A DNA stretch of 64,000 nucleotides from Rugalucina vietnamica (GCA_964017185.1 OZ024875.1:26607456-26671455); one strand, 5' to 3'. Positions 1 to 57,890 are shown, numbered from the stretch's first letter. Notes: a model not told the origin generated them from the sequence alone. Numbers and translations are program-made.

Positions 1-1230
1 ATGTATATATAAATTATCTAGTTCACATAACCAAGATGGCTGCCATGCCCATATATGGTAAAAACCCTTCAAAAATCTTCTTCTCCGAATTTTGAGGACG
101 GATTTCAAAGAAACTTGGTATGAAGCACCAATGGCTGAAGTACTACAATGTGTATATAAATCATGACCCTGTGGTGACTTTGACCTATTTTTCGACAAGG
201 TCAACATAGGTCGCCAATGCATTGGAATGGGGAAAACTTTTAAAAAGTCATTTGAGGTGAAAATCTTGCAGGAAATGGGTAGTAGGACTAAATATTAATG
301 ATTCTGAAAAAAAAAAAATGGATCTAAGGGCTCATATGTAATATACAGTCAGTGGACATAATTATTCGCCACCTTTGGAAAATTCCATAGACTTACATGT
401 ATTTTCATGTTTGCAAGAAAAAATATTCTGCTTCTCCTGGTCAACATATTTTTATGTTTTTGGTGTCATTTGAAAGGTAAATGAATAAAGCAATAAACAA
501 GATATTTTCCATTTAATTCCATGTCTGTGTTTTAAAGCTACAATTTTTTAAAAACTTGCGATTTTTTTTTTGACACTTTTTGGGCAACGTCACCATTGAC
601 GTCAATGGGAAAGTGGCTTTTTCAAAATTTTCCGAAATTTTAAACTGCTGTACATACAAAATGCAATGTTGAAACTTCACCAACTAACCTTTGTTTATTG
701 CCTTAATCATTTAACTTTCAAATGACACCAAAAACGTGAATATATGTTGACCAGAAGAGGCAGAATATTTTTTTCTTGCAAACATGAAAATACATGTAAG
801 TCTATGGAGTTTTCCAAAGGTGGCGAATAATTATGTCCACTGACTGTGTACAAGTATATTACCATAATATTCAAACATCTTCTCCTCTAAAACCACTTGG
901 CCAATTGAAGCCAAATTTTATGTGAAGCATCTATAGGATGGGGGAACCAATGTGTATATTAATAATCTAAGTCACATGACCAAGATGGCCATCATGCCCA
1001 TATATGGTAAAAACCCTTCAAATGTCTTCTTCTCAGAAACCAATAGATTGATTTTAATGAAACTTGGCGTGAAGCATCCATGGACAGAATATTGATTAGT
1101 CTGAAAAAAGAAAATGGCCCAAGGGCTTCATCTGCCCCTGCACTGGGGTTAAATACCATAATATTCAAACATGTTTATTGGTATATGCAGCAGACTCAGG
1201 TGAGCGTTTACAGGACCATTGGTCCTCTGG
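1..1230 (-). mobile_element. pearl-like element A1 (family A), cut by window edge
   Basis: Reverse-oriented. Its 5' end at 1230 shows the palindrome AGGACCATTGGTCCT followed by the sub-terminal motif GCTCACCTGAG. The core holds the family A unit with the stretch complementary to CATATATGGGCATGGC. A mariner-type MITE interrupts it at 344-848. The 3' end is to the left of the window. Confidence 0.85.
344..848. mobile_element. mariner/Tc1-type MITE with ~100-bp inverted ends
   Basis: 505 bp between TA dinucleotides (342-343, 849-850). Ends read ACAGTCAGTGGACATAATTA in both directions, and the inverted similarity continues through TTCGCCACCTTTGGAAAA to about 100 bp. It is inserted in the core of pearl A1, whose sequence continues on both sides. 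There is no transposase frame. Confidence 0.85.
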
Positions 1231-1594
1231 TTATAGTTCTTACAGCTTTAGGTGATCAGATTTTTTTGAGGAGGAGTATTTATACCATACTATTATTCTG
1301 TATCAAATCTCTAAAATTTTGGCATTTAATGTTTGTCATTTCGAATCATTGGACAATATGTGTAAATTCTCATACTAAACCACCAGGATTTGAATATAAG
1401 CTTTCTTTTGCTCTGGTATTTCAGTGTTACTATTGAATCTTTGTGGCTGCTTTAACATTACAGTGCTAAATACTTGTTTCAAAGATGCATGGTAATTTTC
1501 ACATGGACAGGTAAATAAGGTAAATAAATGTTATCAGTACCGACACACTCTATTATTTGGGATAGTGTTTCTCATTGAAATAAGCAAAATATTT

Positions 1595-1827
1595 GAGCCA
1601 CAGCATTGGAAAACCAACAAAATGCTTGGGCGAAAACAAAGGCGCAGATCAGCTTTGTGGCAACCGCGAAGCTGATCACGCCTTTGTTTTCGCTACACGG
1701 ATAGTATAATACCTCTTCTTCTTAAATCTGAAATTTCAAGCTTCTAGCTTGCTTCTGTGACTGTACAGGCTGGTTTGTGTTTGACCTGGTCGGAACCCAA
1801 ATTGTTGGTTTTCTGACACACAGGCTT
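1595..1827 (+). mobile_element. AWWT-flanked MITE, copy 1
   Basis: About 235-bp family with ends GAGCC...GGCTC, inner GGGAAAACCAACAAT near each end and an off-centre palindrome built on CAAAGGCGCAGATCAGCTTC. Here the target duplicate is ATTT on both sides. The element family fits Sola-type MITEs (4-bp AWWT duplication, GAG end) as I recall that superfamily. Confidence 0.85.
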
Positions 1828-2661
1828 ATTTAAAAGTTTGTAGTAAATATGTCACATCAGTAAACCCTTAAACATGACTGATTTGATTTCATTTGTTTAT
1901 AACGGTTTCCATAAAACTTTTCAGTATCTATATATGTGAATATTTTACCTAACAAGTACTTTAAGCCAAGGTATTGTGAATCTACCGTAGCAGTCTTCAA
2001 ATTGCTTGATGAAATTGTTTATTTTTCTTGCTTGTTAGTGGGATACAATACTGTGTGATGTAAAAGAGGCTATTTGTTGAATAAAATTGGTTTGATAACC
2101 ATGTGTTTTGTCGTTTGCTTTTGTCTTTTGCCATGAACTTGTCCAAGAACTTAAACAGCTGTCAAAATGAGTCATCCACTTAACACAAACCAGCTCAACC
2201 CTTGGTTTGAAATGTAAATGGTTTTAGTATTGTTCATTACAATAAAACATCAGTCATGCTTATATGGGAAACTTCTATGACTATAAGGAGACAGTCTACA
2301 GAGAACTTTTCAAAAACAGACTCATACCAAGTGTATAACAAATGGGCATCAAGATAGCTTTGATTTGTCCAACTTCAGACTACTGAGTTACCTTCCTTTG
2401 AGCATCTTCTATGACCTCCCCCCCACCCCCCACATACACACCAGACTTTGTAGAAAAATGTGTTTTACATGCCACTCAACAGCCAACAGCTTGGGTCATA
2501 AGATTTGAAGACAAGTTTTAGTCTCATCTGCAACTCCCAACTGACTATAGTGCCAAAAGTCGATTTCCTTGACTGCATGCAAAATATGCAATAACGCATG
2601 AAATACATTTGAACTTTAACTGATTTCGTAAAAATATTTAATTGAGGCCGCCTCCAATCTC
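1828..2661. other. unassigned AT-rich stretch
   Basis: Between MITE copy 1 and fold-back P1. I see no gene, RNA or recognisable repeat apart from a C-rich run near 2418. Confidence 0.5.
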
Positions 2662-3233
2662 TACTGTCTAAACACCATCTTCCAGAAACTGCATTTTTCA
2701 AAATCTCACTTTTCTGAAAGACCTCAAGAAAAATTTGACCATGTCATCATTTTGCATTCCATAAGTCTTAAAAAGTGCCTCAAAAATTTCGAAAATCGGT
2801 TTACAAATAAAAAATTTATGCCACAAAATAATTTTGGATAGGGCTTTTTGCATTGTAAAAATGTCAGTAAGGGAAGTAACTATTTTCCCGGAAAAAAATC
2901 TAAATTGATTATTTTTCATTTAAAATGCATCAACCCAAAACAAACTTGTCTTGTATGCATAGTTGGGCGTCAAACTCTTAAAATTATTTTACAGATTCTC
3001 TTGATTTTCAATTTTCAGGTGTATGGATTACCTCCCTTGCACATGCAAAATGCCTATTCAAAATAATTTTTGGGCATAATTATTTTACTAGTGAACCGAT
3101 TTTCAAAATTTTTGCGGCACTTTTTAGGACTTTTGGGTTGCAAAAAGATGACATTGTCATATTTTTCTTGTAGTGTTTCACAAAAGTGAAAATTTGAAAA
3201 ATGCAGTTTCTGAAAGATGGTGTTCAGACAGTA
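2662..3233. mobile_element. fold-back element P1
   Basis: 572 bp, imperfect palindrome with ends TACTGTCTAAACACCATCTT / complement and arms of about 250 bp. Both arms hold GAAAATCGGTT (one inverted) and AAAAAGTGCC. The right arm is intact where P2 is interrupted, so it serves as the empty-site reference for pearl A5. Confidence 0.8.
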
Positions 3234-3589
3234 GCTGTTTACCAGATTAGTAATACCCATTACAACCATAACACAAGGCTAGTGACAAACATTACCATCT
3301 CTGTATGTAAAATACTTGGACCGTGGTGCTTGAACTCACGTGATGAAGTTTTGTAAACATGGTAAAAGGGGCACCAATTTTACACATTTTTCCAGTGGCA
3401 TGTGAAACACGTGGTCACATATTGTTTACCGTCATAGAGTCGCATTATTGAGAACATTGTTATTGAAACAGTCCCGTCAACAAATGCGTATCTGTGTCAG
3501 AGGTTAAGTGGCACGGTCAAAGTATTTTACCAGAAGATGATCTAAAATATTTGTTTGTTTTGCGATACAATGTCCCATCAATAATATTT

Positions 3590-3750
3590 CAGTCCTGTGG
3601 AGACGGAACCACTGCTTCCTGGTTATTTACCTGTACAATGGGGAGTTAATGTGACTTGCTCAAGGATACAACCTGACATGTGGGGTTTGAACCCAGGTCC
3701 ACTTGGTTCCTAGTCCAATGCCATAATCACTAGGCCAGTGGGCTCCCTCT
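3590..3750 (-). repeat. tRNA-derived SINE (minus)
   Basis: Reading the minus strand from 3749: an A-box-like TGGCCTAGTGATTATGGC and a B-box-like GGGTTCAAACCC, then a tail with CCTTGAGCAAGTCACATT. No matching acceptor stem, so not a functional tRNA. Confidence 0.7.
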
Positions 3751-3866
3751 ATGAATATTGGACCACTAGAATATTCATGCAGCAAGGTTTTCATATTATA
3801 TTTATAGGAATTCAGTTCAATTCACATAACACTGTGCCTAGGCAAGTCTCTGGGAAGCAGTTTACA

Positions 3867-4098
3867 TTATAGCCATCTCGTGGGAAAACCAACGTGGTTT
3901 CCGAACAGGTCCGACACAAACCGGCCTGTACAAGCATAGAAAAGAGCTAGAAGCTTGAAAATTTGGATTTAAGTAGAAGAGGAATTGTACTATCCGAGTA
4001 GCGAAGACAAAGGCGCTGAGCGGCTTCGTGGTTACCGCGAAGCTGATCTGCGTCTGTTTTCGCGCATGCAGGTTGTTCGTTTTCCCATGAGGCGGCTC
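3867..4098 (-). mobile_element. AWWT-flanked MITE, copy 2
   Basis: Reverse copy of the same family; right flank ATTT, left flank mutated. Palindrome around 4000-4060. Apparent frames on both strands here are by-products of the palindrome. Confidence 0.8.
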
Positions 4099-5628
4099 AT
4101 TTTCTGTTCTTTTATCAGTAACTGCCAATTTATTCTTGAATCTGCAGAGCTGGGGAAAATGCCTATGAAAGAATGTGCTATTTTAAAGGGGATTTCATTG
4201 TTAACAAATCATTCATGTAAACTCAGTTCAGATTGATAATCTTAAAGTAGTTTCTGCTTCAATAGCATCAGGAAAGCAATGACCATTTTGTAACTTTGCT
4301 GCCATGGAGTCATATATTGTAGGACTGAAAGAATACTCATGAAGTGAACAATTCAAATGGTTTTAATAACTGCTGTTTTAGTAGGCTGTACTGCTCTCTA
4401 TAGCATACATATATGACACAAATAATAGGATAGTCTGGTGAGAAAATGAGACAAAATGCTAGCTCAAAGGTTTATATAAAACTTTCTTCATGCTCAACAG
4501 AGGCAACAAAATTTCACTTACTTTTCATAAATACTGAAACAGCCCAAATTTAAGACATGAACATTTGTGAGCAGAATGAATTTATTTTAGTCTCATCCAA
4601 GTTGAGCGTGAAAAAAAGTTTTATGACCTTCCAGGCGTGGTATGTCTGCACAGCTCTGTTGTGATACAGAAAATCTGGTGTTATTATCAAGACTTCAAAG
4701 AAAGCAAAGCGCTGCCACAGAACAGTGGACACTGCTCTGTTTTCCTGGTCATAGAGCCTAAAAGTTGAATTGAAGAAAGCTGTTTTCACCTTTAGTACAC
4801 AAACCCTTACAATTGTCAAAATTCTGATACTTGCATTGTTCATGGACAAAATGATTTTGAATTTTGACTGTAATTAAAAATTTGGACCAAAGAGAGCATA
4901 TTCTTGTTTTGTGTATCAACAATCAATGTATAAATCTAGGACGTTTTTCCCTGTTGCCCAGATCTTTGGCCCAACTAATTATAAGTCAGACATGAACAAG
5001 GCAAGTTTTTTGTATCAACAATAAGATAGCAGTACTGAATGGTGCATAACGAAACTTGAAGATTCTCAAACTAGCACATATCAGAATTAACCATTTATAA
5101 CGTAAAAGTTAATGACTTCATATTTAATAGACAAAATACAAAATATTAAAAATTTCAAAATATTTAATTGTGATGTGACCGAATGTTGAGTTACGTGTCT
5201 TTAACAGCTTAGATACCAAACATGTCACAGCAGATTGGAATTTTCAAATGACCAAAATCTCAAACCGCATTTTTTTAATACTTTGTTTTAATATCTTTAC
5301 AAACATAGATAAAATAGCACTTTTAGTGAAAGAAAATCAAACTTTTTGGTAAAATGTCATCAATCTTGGTCTGACAAAATAATGCCAAAATATGGAATGG
5401 TGACGAGACAGCACATTTTTTTTATCATAGCTTTAGCACACATTTGAACTTCAATGTCCACAATTAAGCCTGACTTAGTTGCACAGAGGCCTTTGACTTG
5501 ATTACCTAGAATATCACAATCATTACACACTCTAAATTCAAACTTTCAAGTCTCAAAATATCTTCTGTCATGAACACTAGTTCAAGTAGAATTTCTTTAA
5601 ATACTTTATCATGTGTGACTCTTATGGA
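4099..5628. other. unassigned AT-rich stretch
   Basis: No coding frame with supporting features and no repeat matched elsewhere in the window. Confidence 0.5.
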
Positions 5629-5923
5629 GTATAAGTAAGTTAGAGTTAAAGTACTGAGTAGAAAAAATAAGTAAAATAAAGCGAGTCGAAGACGAGCTGT
5701 TTTTACTTATTTTTTCTACGAGGTCTTTAACTAACTTGTAGTATGACACAACACAAATTGGCAGATCCGCACTGTAACTTCCAATATCAGGAAGTTATTG
5801 TACGGCTTTCATCCCGCCTCTTTGCTTTGTAATAATATGTGGGCCCGCCTCTTTTCATATTGACTTGTATTGGATTTAATGTTATAAAAACTTCAAAGGA
5901 AAAACAGAAAGTCATACTACAAG
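5629..5923. repeat. compound inverted repeat around 5735-5923
   Basis: CTTGTAGTATGAC (5735-5747) pairs with GTCATACTACAAG (5911-5923). To its left, 5629-5738 is itself a hairpin (AGAAAAAATAAGTAAAA against its complement). Probably a small fold-back element. Confidence 0.6.
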
Positions 5924-5967
5924 AGGCAAATAGATTGGAATAAACATTATTTTTCTCAATATCAATT

Positions 5968-6201
5968 GAGCCTGTGTGTGAGAAAACCAACAAATTGGGT
6001 TCCAACCAGGTCTGACTCAAACCAGGCTGTACAGTCACAGAAGTAGGCTAGAAGCTTGAAATTTCGGATTTAAGAAGAAGAGGAATTGTACTATCCCTGT
6101 AATGAAAACAAAGATGCAGATCAGCTTCGCAGTTACCGCGAAGCTGATCTGCATCTTTGTTTTCGCATATGCAGATTGTTGGTTTTCCCATGCGGCGGCT
6201 C
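5968..6201 (-). mobile_element. AWWT-flanked MITE, copy 3
   Basis: Reverse copy with AATT on both sides (5964-5967, 6202-6205). The internal palindrome (about 6100-6168) is nearly perfect. Confidence 0.87.
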
Positions 6202-6988
6202 AATTATAATTAACACAGGCCAAGGCTTGATCAATGGTGTATATTTAAACGCTCATATCTTAGCACTATGAAGTAGAATATCACTGAACTATGGAGTTCT
6301 GTTAGCAGTAGTGGTTTTAGTCCTATTTTTTCATGAATACTATAATTGAGCACAAAGATGGTTTGAAGAGTGCATTAGATTAAGTTAACGTAGTATGGTA
6401 TTAGTAGTGTTAATTTGGATATTGCATAAAAAACTAATACATGACTTAGAAATGACATCACCAGATACAAAATGATCAACTGCGCAAGTGGCAAGGCTCC
6501 TTTGCTGATATTAGTATTGTATGTGTGATGAGTTTATACAAGGGCGAGCATATAAGTACACCTTTTTCAATACAAATACACCTATCAGTTTTTACCACAG
6601 AGGTTATGAAAGTGCTTAAATTGCACCAAATCAGATACATAGAATGAAGATGTGGGTATAAAATATCGAAAAAGAACCCTAAACCCGTTTAAGTTCCCCA
6701 TCTGAGAGAAAAATTGATAGGTGCATTAATATTACAAGTATACTGTTATGAACAAACTACAACACATAGCATTGTAGGTATACCATTTACGAACTGTACA
6801 GTTATCTAAGTACAACAACTCACGATAACACAAATATATATAGTGTAAATGCATGTCTGTTGGATATAGTCTGTTTCTATAGCACACAATATCTTTCACA
6901 CATAAATATAGTTCAGTACTTCAGAAGTTCATAAACAAGTTGCTCTAAGAAATTTTTTAAAGTGATAAAAAAGTTGTTGCTGCTATTT

Positions 6989-7209
6989 GAGCCTGTGCAT
7001 GAGAAAACCAACAATTCGGGTTCTGACCAGGTCACACACAAACCGTCTGTACAGTAACATTTGATGGTTAGAGGCTGGAAAAAGTTTGGATTTATAAAGT
7101 AGAGGAATTGTACTATCCGTGTAGCGAAAACAAAAGGTACAGACCGCGAAGCTGATCTGCGGCTTTGTTTTCACCTATGCAGATTGTTGGTTTTCCCATG
7201 CATTGGCTC
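6989..7209 (-). mobile_element. AWWT-flanked MITE, copy 4
   Basis: Reverse copy, ATTT duplicated at 6985-6988 and 7210-7213. One arm of the palindrome is shortened. Confidence 0.85.
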
Positions 7210-7213
7210 ATTT

Positions 7214-8234
7214 GTTATGTAGAAACAAGCATGCATAGTACATTTAGATCAAAATCTGTCTTGTTTAATGACAAAGTGCAGTGACTGTGAAATCAGATTT
7301 TTATGAGCCAGTGGCACAGCAACAAATGGGTTCTAGCATGGTTTGATACAGGAAAACTTTTTTAATGTCTAAAAAGTTTCCTCGAGGAAACTGAAAATAT
7401 ACTAGTCTTAAGTCCATGGTGATTGTATATGTATGATATACGTTAGTAATCATATGTTGAGACAGATAAGCAATACATCAGATTATGTTCTATAAAATTC
7501 TTACAAGCAATTTTCAGTAACAAGTATTGCATTTTATACTCTGACAGAAATGACTATGTTATACAGACAATTTCCAGAAGTTGTCTTCTAAAACTCAATT
7601 CTGCAATTCAATGGCCCTTTCTTGACTTAACACAAGCTTTCATAAGATGTGGTTTTGCACCTTCACTCAGTCTACAAACTAAACAAAATGAAAACTCTAC
7701 CTATCTGAGCACTTCATGAGATTAGAATATTTGTCTGCAACCCAGTATTTATGACACTTTCATGTTCAAGTAGCAGAGCTTGAAATTAAAACTGCTCATA
7801 ACTACTGAAATGGCCAAAATTGATGGAATTTCCATGTTTGAATGTTCAAAGCCAGCCATTTTTGTGCTGATATATTTGAATTACCAACAATTATGGGTGT
7901 GGTAGATTTTGCTTGAAAAGGTTGAATAAGTCTGATTTAAACCTCGGGCATGTTGGCAGAGCTTGAACTTTTCTAAAAGTAGTTAGAAACTGGGCTAAAA
8001 TTGGGACATGGGAAAAGTCTGGCTGGTTTGATACACAATCTGACAGTTAAAGTTGTGAAGGACCAAATCTCAGTAATCTCATGACATGGGCTCACAGTCA
8101 ATCACTAACCTACACATACAAGCAAAGAAACAGCAATTTAATCTCTTAACAATTCTTTTGATTAATTTGGAAAAAAGCAGTATTGGAAACTAATCTACCG
8201 GTATTGTTGAAATTTATCCGAAATTAATAGCATA
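7214..8234. other. unassigned stretch before pearl A2
   Basis: AT-rich, nothing recognised on either strand. Confidence 0.5.
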
Positions 8235-10045
8235 CCAGAGGACCAATGGTCCTGTAAACGCTCACCTGAGATCTGGGATATGCGACCTCAGCTGATCTTG
8301 CCATAAAATAGGTCAAGGTCATCCCGGGGTCATGATTTATACAAACTTTGTAGAGCTCCACTCACTGATGCTTCAGGCAGTTTCAAAGTCATAGGTCTTA
8401 AGGTTCTGAAGAAAAAGATTTATAAAGTTTTTTATTTTCTACATGTATTTATAGTCATGGCGGCCATTTTGGTCATGTGACCTGGACCATTTATATTAAC
8501 TTTCGTTCCCCTTTCCTAACGATGCTCCACAAAAAGTTTGGCTTTGATTGGCAAAGCAGTTTCCGAGAAGATGTTTGAATATTAAGGTCATATGCATGTA
8601 TATAGCCAAGGGGCAGAGGCAGACAACCCCCTGGGGACTTTTTTTTTTTCAAAAACATAAATCTTCTGTCCATTTGCATACTCCCAGCAAGTTTCCCTCC
8701 ATTTAATTACATCTTACTCATTTTCACCATTCATCTGCATGGGCAACCTATGTTGGCCTTGCCATAGAATAGGTCAAGGCCATCCCAAGGTCATGATTTA
8801 TATAAACTTTGTAGAGCTCCTCTCCCTGATGCTTCATGCCAAGTTTCCAAATCATAGGCCTTCTGGTTCTGGAGAAGAAGATTTTTAAAGGTTTTTGCTA
8901 TTTATAGCCATGGCGGCCATCTTGGTCATATTACCTTGGCCATTTATATAAACTTTCATTCTCCCTTCCTAAGAATGTTCCATATGAAGTTTGGCTTTGA
9001 TTGGCCTAGCGGTTTTAGAGGAGATCTTTGAATACTGTGGTAATATACATGTATATTGCCCTGGGATGGGGGCAGACCTGCCCCTGGGGTCCATTTTTTT
9101 TCAGAATCATAAATCTTCAGTCCATTTGCCCATTTTCATAAAGTTTTTCCCTTCAAATGACATTTTGACAATTTTCCCCATTCAAATGCATGGGCGACCT
9201 ATGTTGACCTTGCCATAAAATAGGTCAAGGTCATCCCAAGGTCATGATTTATATAAAGTTTGTAGAGCTCCTCTCCCTGATGCTTCATGCCAAGTTTCAA
9301 AATCGTAGGCCTTCTGGTTCTGGAGAAGAAGATTTTTAAAAGTTTTCGCTATTTATAGCCATGACGGCCATCTTGGTCATGTGACCTTGACCATTTATAC
9401 AAATTTTCGTTCCCTCATCCCAAGGATACTACATATAAAATTTGGCTTTGATTGGTCAAGCGGTTACTGAGAAAATTAAATTTTACATTTAATTTGTAAA
9501 TGACCTTTGGCCAAGGTCAAGAAATGACCTTGACCTTTAATACTCACAACATTTTATTAGCTCAACATGTTGTCCGTATCTACCACCTTTCAGGTCACAG
9601 GCTACAAAACTTCCTGAAAAATTCAATGTTTTCACTTTTTTCCATTGAAAAGCCAATGTAACTAAAATTGACCTTTCCATAAAATAGGTCAAGGTCAACC
9701 CAAGGTCATGATTTATATAAACTATGATGGGCCAGAGTCCCCGATGCTACATACCAAGTTTTGTTGAAATCGGTCCACCGGTTCCAGAGAAGAAGATTTT
9801 TTATGGTTTTTACCATATATGGGCATGGCGGCCATCTTGGTCATGTGACCTGGATCATTTATATGAACTTTTGTTCCCCCTTCCTAAGGATGCTCCACAT
9901 GAAGTTTGGCTTTGATTGGCCCAGCGGTTTCAGAGGAGAAGATCTTTGAAATTGTGGACGACGGACGGACAGACGACGACGGACGGACGCCGGAGCATGG
10001 GTATACTATAAGCTCACCTGTCAGCCTTCGGCTCAGGTGAGCTAA
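8235..10045 (+). mobile_element. pearl-like element A2 (family A)
   Basis: Starts CCAGAGGACCAATGGTCCT, then GCTCACCTGAG. It has about four core units of roughly 455 bp with repeated AGGTCAAGGTCA (8310, 9222, 9686), then a (GACGGACG)n stretch (9957-9995). It ends in a hairpin AGCTCACCTG...CAGGTGAGCT followed by AA. No protein is encoded; open frames here repeat with the units. Confidence 0.88.
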
Positions 10046-10323
10046 TAAGGATTTCATTTTATACTGGAGAAAAAATTCTAAACATTTTTGTAAATTCTAT
10101 GACCTACAGATGCACAGTGGAGGTCTCAAAAAGAAAGCACAGGAATCTGTTTCTACATAGAAAATTGTAATCAAAGTTTTACTTTTTGGCTACCATACTT
10201 TGTTGCAATGTCAATCAAGTTTATTCCTATTATGATACCACAAACAAACAGATGTCTGAACACATTTAATTCTGCAGACCTATAAAGTATATGAACTATA
10301 TCATGAGAATAACTTGCATTTTA

Positions 10324-10480
10324 CATATGCGAAAACAAAAGAGCAGATCAGCCATGCAGTAACTAAAGAGCTGATCAGTGCCGTTGTTTTCACTGCATGG
10401 ATAGTATCTACTGCATGGATAGTATCTATCATCTTCGATCTATAAATTCAAGCGTCTAGCCTCTTTCTCAGTGGAGGTTT
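10324..10480 (+). mobile_element. AWWT MITE remnant, copy 5
   Basis: Palindrome part and following segment (GATAGTATCT duplicated) without clear ends. Decayed copy. Confidence 0.6.
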
Positions 10481-11278
10481 ATTTTTCCTCCTGAAGAAGG
10501 CAATAACTGCTGAGTGGGCTTTAACTCTAACATTGCTTAACAATTGGTCTACAAAATCATTGGAAGACAAAATGATAATTAAATAAAAATAGGGAAAAGA
10601 AAAAGATATTTTTCAAAAACTTAAAGAAAAACAAAAACCTGTTGTATCAATATTAAAATAAATGCCCATTTCATAACAGAGAAACTTGAAATACATTTTT
10701 TTTTCTCAACAAACCCTACTGTTAAAACCTTTTCATTTTTATTTATTCTAATGCTTTGGACAGAGAGAATGCAATAAGTAGGTCAGTAGCTTACAAAATC
10801 TCCAACTGATTTTTACAAACTTCTAAAAACAAAAAACATCACTCAAACATTGCTGGCTGCTTCTTGTATCAAAGTAGTAATTAACTGCCAAATGAAACTA
10901 TAATGTCACTCACTTCTTCATAAAACCTATTAGGCTTCTACTACTGTAGAACTTTGAACAGCAATTTAACGCAAAATAATAGTCTTATTCTTTATTTTTC
11001 TTTTTCTTTTTTTTTTCTCCAAGCAAATCTAAAATTTTATTTTATACTTTACAGTGAAAACCACCAATGTATATCAAAACTTGATAAAATTGGTATTTTC
11101 ATTGATATGAAATTTCACTGATATCAAATCTCACCGATATCAAAAGTCACTAGTGACTGAAATCATCTTATATTTTCACTGTAGATTTTGGATTACTTCA
11201 GACGTTTCCATTTACTTACGTCATTAAATGTGTCTCACTTCAGAAATTCAAACGCCTATAACTATGTAAGTGTGGGTA

Positions 11279-11284
11279 TTTATT
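11279..11284 (-). terminator. candidate polyadenylation signal of SRPK
   Basis: AATAAA on the minus strand, about 350 bp past the SRPK stop, in an AT-rich 3' flank without an obvious transposon between. Other AATAAA matches lie further on (near 11037 and 10736), so the true end is uncertain. Confidence 0.3.
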
Positions 11285-11635
11285 TCTTTAGTTAGAACGT
11301 AAGGAACAATGTGGTACCAAAATTATTTGTTTTCAAAAAATTTTGGTTTTTGTATTTTCACCACCTGCCTTGTGAATTGGAAAATGCCCGTGTATTGTAT
11401 AAAATAAAAAGAAAATTTTCATTTTTTCAGTGAATGTTTTCAACTCACGAGATGAAATATATTTGGTATTCACCTCAAAAAAGCAAATATCCTCTATGTA
11501 TTTCAAAAGTCAAATTGTAATACAGAAGATTTTAAAAATGAATTTATGTCTGACAGACTCCAGCTTTTCCAAAGCAGTCAGCAATGTTTGAGGATGCCCA
11601 AACATTCACAGTCCACATTCATTACAACCCATTTG

Positions 11636-56116
<44,481 letters not shown>

Positions 56117-56362
56117 CTGCAAATATACAACAACACACTGTGTAGTCATCTAAAGTAGCATTTCTTGCATATATGAGAAATTTAAGGCCAATTTCAGAAA
56201 TTGGTCAGGTTAAAAAATCTGTATCTGACCCTTGGTTGGGTTGGGGTCTTTCTTATCACATCTCTGTTTAGCATTGTTTTTTTGAACAGGAGACAGCAGA
56301 GCCTACTACTGCAAAAGGATGTTAAATGTTTACTTAGGTCAGTGCATATAAATTACTTGCCC

Positions 56363-56895
56363 CTGATAATGGTTTTTCGCAGAAAATTTTTGTGTGGTTG
56401 ACAATAGGAAAGTTATTTTCATGTCAAAAGCTTGATCTTAGTTTGTCCTAATAGGACCTGCAAAAATTTTGAAAATCAGTTAACAGATAAAGTTCTAATG
56501 GCCAAAATGAATTTTGAATAGGGATTTTGCATTGGCAAGGGAGATAATCCATGATCATGAAAATGTTTTTTTTTTTCGAAAAAAAATTACTCGGTCATGA
56601 AGATGTTGTCTCTGGTAAGTCAATTGTGTCATTCCATAATGATTTTGCGCAATCATAATGAAATACCAAGAATTTCACATTTTTGCGGGAAAATATTTAC
56701 CTCCCTTTCATGAGATTTTTGTACAGAAAATCCCTATTCAAAAATGTTTTTGACCAGAACATTTTTATTTGTTAACCGATTTTCAAAATTTTTGCTGCAC
56801 ATTTTGCGACAAACTAATTGCTCCATTGTGCCATGAAAATATTTCATCTAGATGTAAGCAGTTGCAAACTATCTGCGAAAAACCATTATCAGAGG
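56363..56895. mobile_element. fold-back element Q2
   Basis: Ends CTGATAATGGTTTTTCGCAG and exact complement. Opposite orientation to Q1, about 6.5 kb away. The Harbinger-type element begins 21 bp past its right end. Confidence 0.75.
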
Positions 56896-57379
56896 GTAGC
56901 AAATAGCATTATTAAGGTAAAGAACCATAAAAACCGTGGCGCTCAAAAGGTCCGTGCGTCGCGAAGGACGAAATGCCATAACGTCGCGCCAATGACGTCG
57001 TTTTCAAGATGGCGTCGGCTGTAGTTGTGCGGTACGAACACAAGGTAAATATCGACAGAAGCAAAGAAACGGACCGCTTTTATTGTGAATTTACGAAGTT
57101 ACGCATTATAATGAGAGAGAGAAAAAAAAAAGGTCCAGAAAAAAGTAACGGCAATAGTTGAATGCCGTTTCCAATTTATGCATATTTCTTAATTTTAGAT
57201 TACGAGCATGTGCTTTCGGATTATAGTAGGCCTATAAAACTGATGGCATAAAGGCAAAAATGCATTTATAGAATTTCCAGAAATCTGATGTAAGTTTATA
57301 TTACGTACACCCATTCATTTCCGACGGCTTTATCGTGTGGACAGTGATGTGCGGGACTCGAGGATCGAACCCGCCAAAG

Positions 57380-57540
57380 CCTCATTATTATCATTTATTT
57401 ATTCATTCTATTCATTCGCCTGATAATTATTTTATTTATCAAATTTTATTTATCAAATTTTATTTATTTATTTATCAAACTTTATTTATTTATTTATTTA
57501 ATATTTATTTATTTATATATTTATTTATTTATTCGTGGTG
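57380..57540. repeat. (TTTA)n-rich tract
   Basis: Imperfect TTTA/TTTATCAAA repeats inside the Harbinger-type element; apparent open frames here are low-complexity only. Confidence 0.85.
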
Positions 57541-57600
57541 TTTTGATGACTTATCCGATCGAGCTTTAAAGTCTCGTGGAAGGAACTTGAGCTTTGGAAT

Positions 57601-57890
57601 GAGCCTCTGCATGAGAAAACCAACAATTGGGGTTTAGTTTTAGTTTAAACATATTTTATTCAGATTCACAAATAACATACCTACATACATTGGTTAAAGG
57701 GTTAATCGGGGTTTCTGACCAGGTCTGACACAATCCAGATTGTACAGCCACAGAAGCAGGATTATCTTTAAATTTTGGATTTAAATAGGAGAGAAATTGT
57801 AATATCCGAGTAACAAAATCAACAGTGTTTATCAGCTGTGCAGTTTCTGCATAGCTAATCTGCGCCTTTGGTTTCGGGGCTCGCATATAA
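57601..57890 (-). mobile_element. AWWT MITE, copy 15, interrupted
   Basis: Left end at 57601, about 70 bp of unrelated AT-rich sequence inserted near 57640-57707, then the rest of the element in reverse orientation. It lies inside the Harbinger-type element. Confidence 0.65.

Larger units (their letters stand above)
10046..11635. other. SRPK 3' flank and probable 3' UTR
   Basis: AT-rich. It contains MITE remnant 5 and several AATAAA matches on the minus strand. The transcript end is likely somewhere between 11279 and 10700. Confidence 0.5.

Noticed and set aside
57335..57637. 100-codon plus-strand frame rich in Tyr, Leu and Phe
   Set aside because: Made of the (TTTA)n tract; no conserved features.
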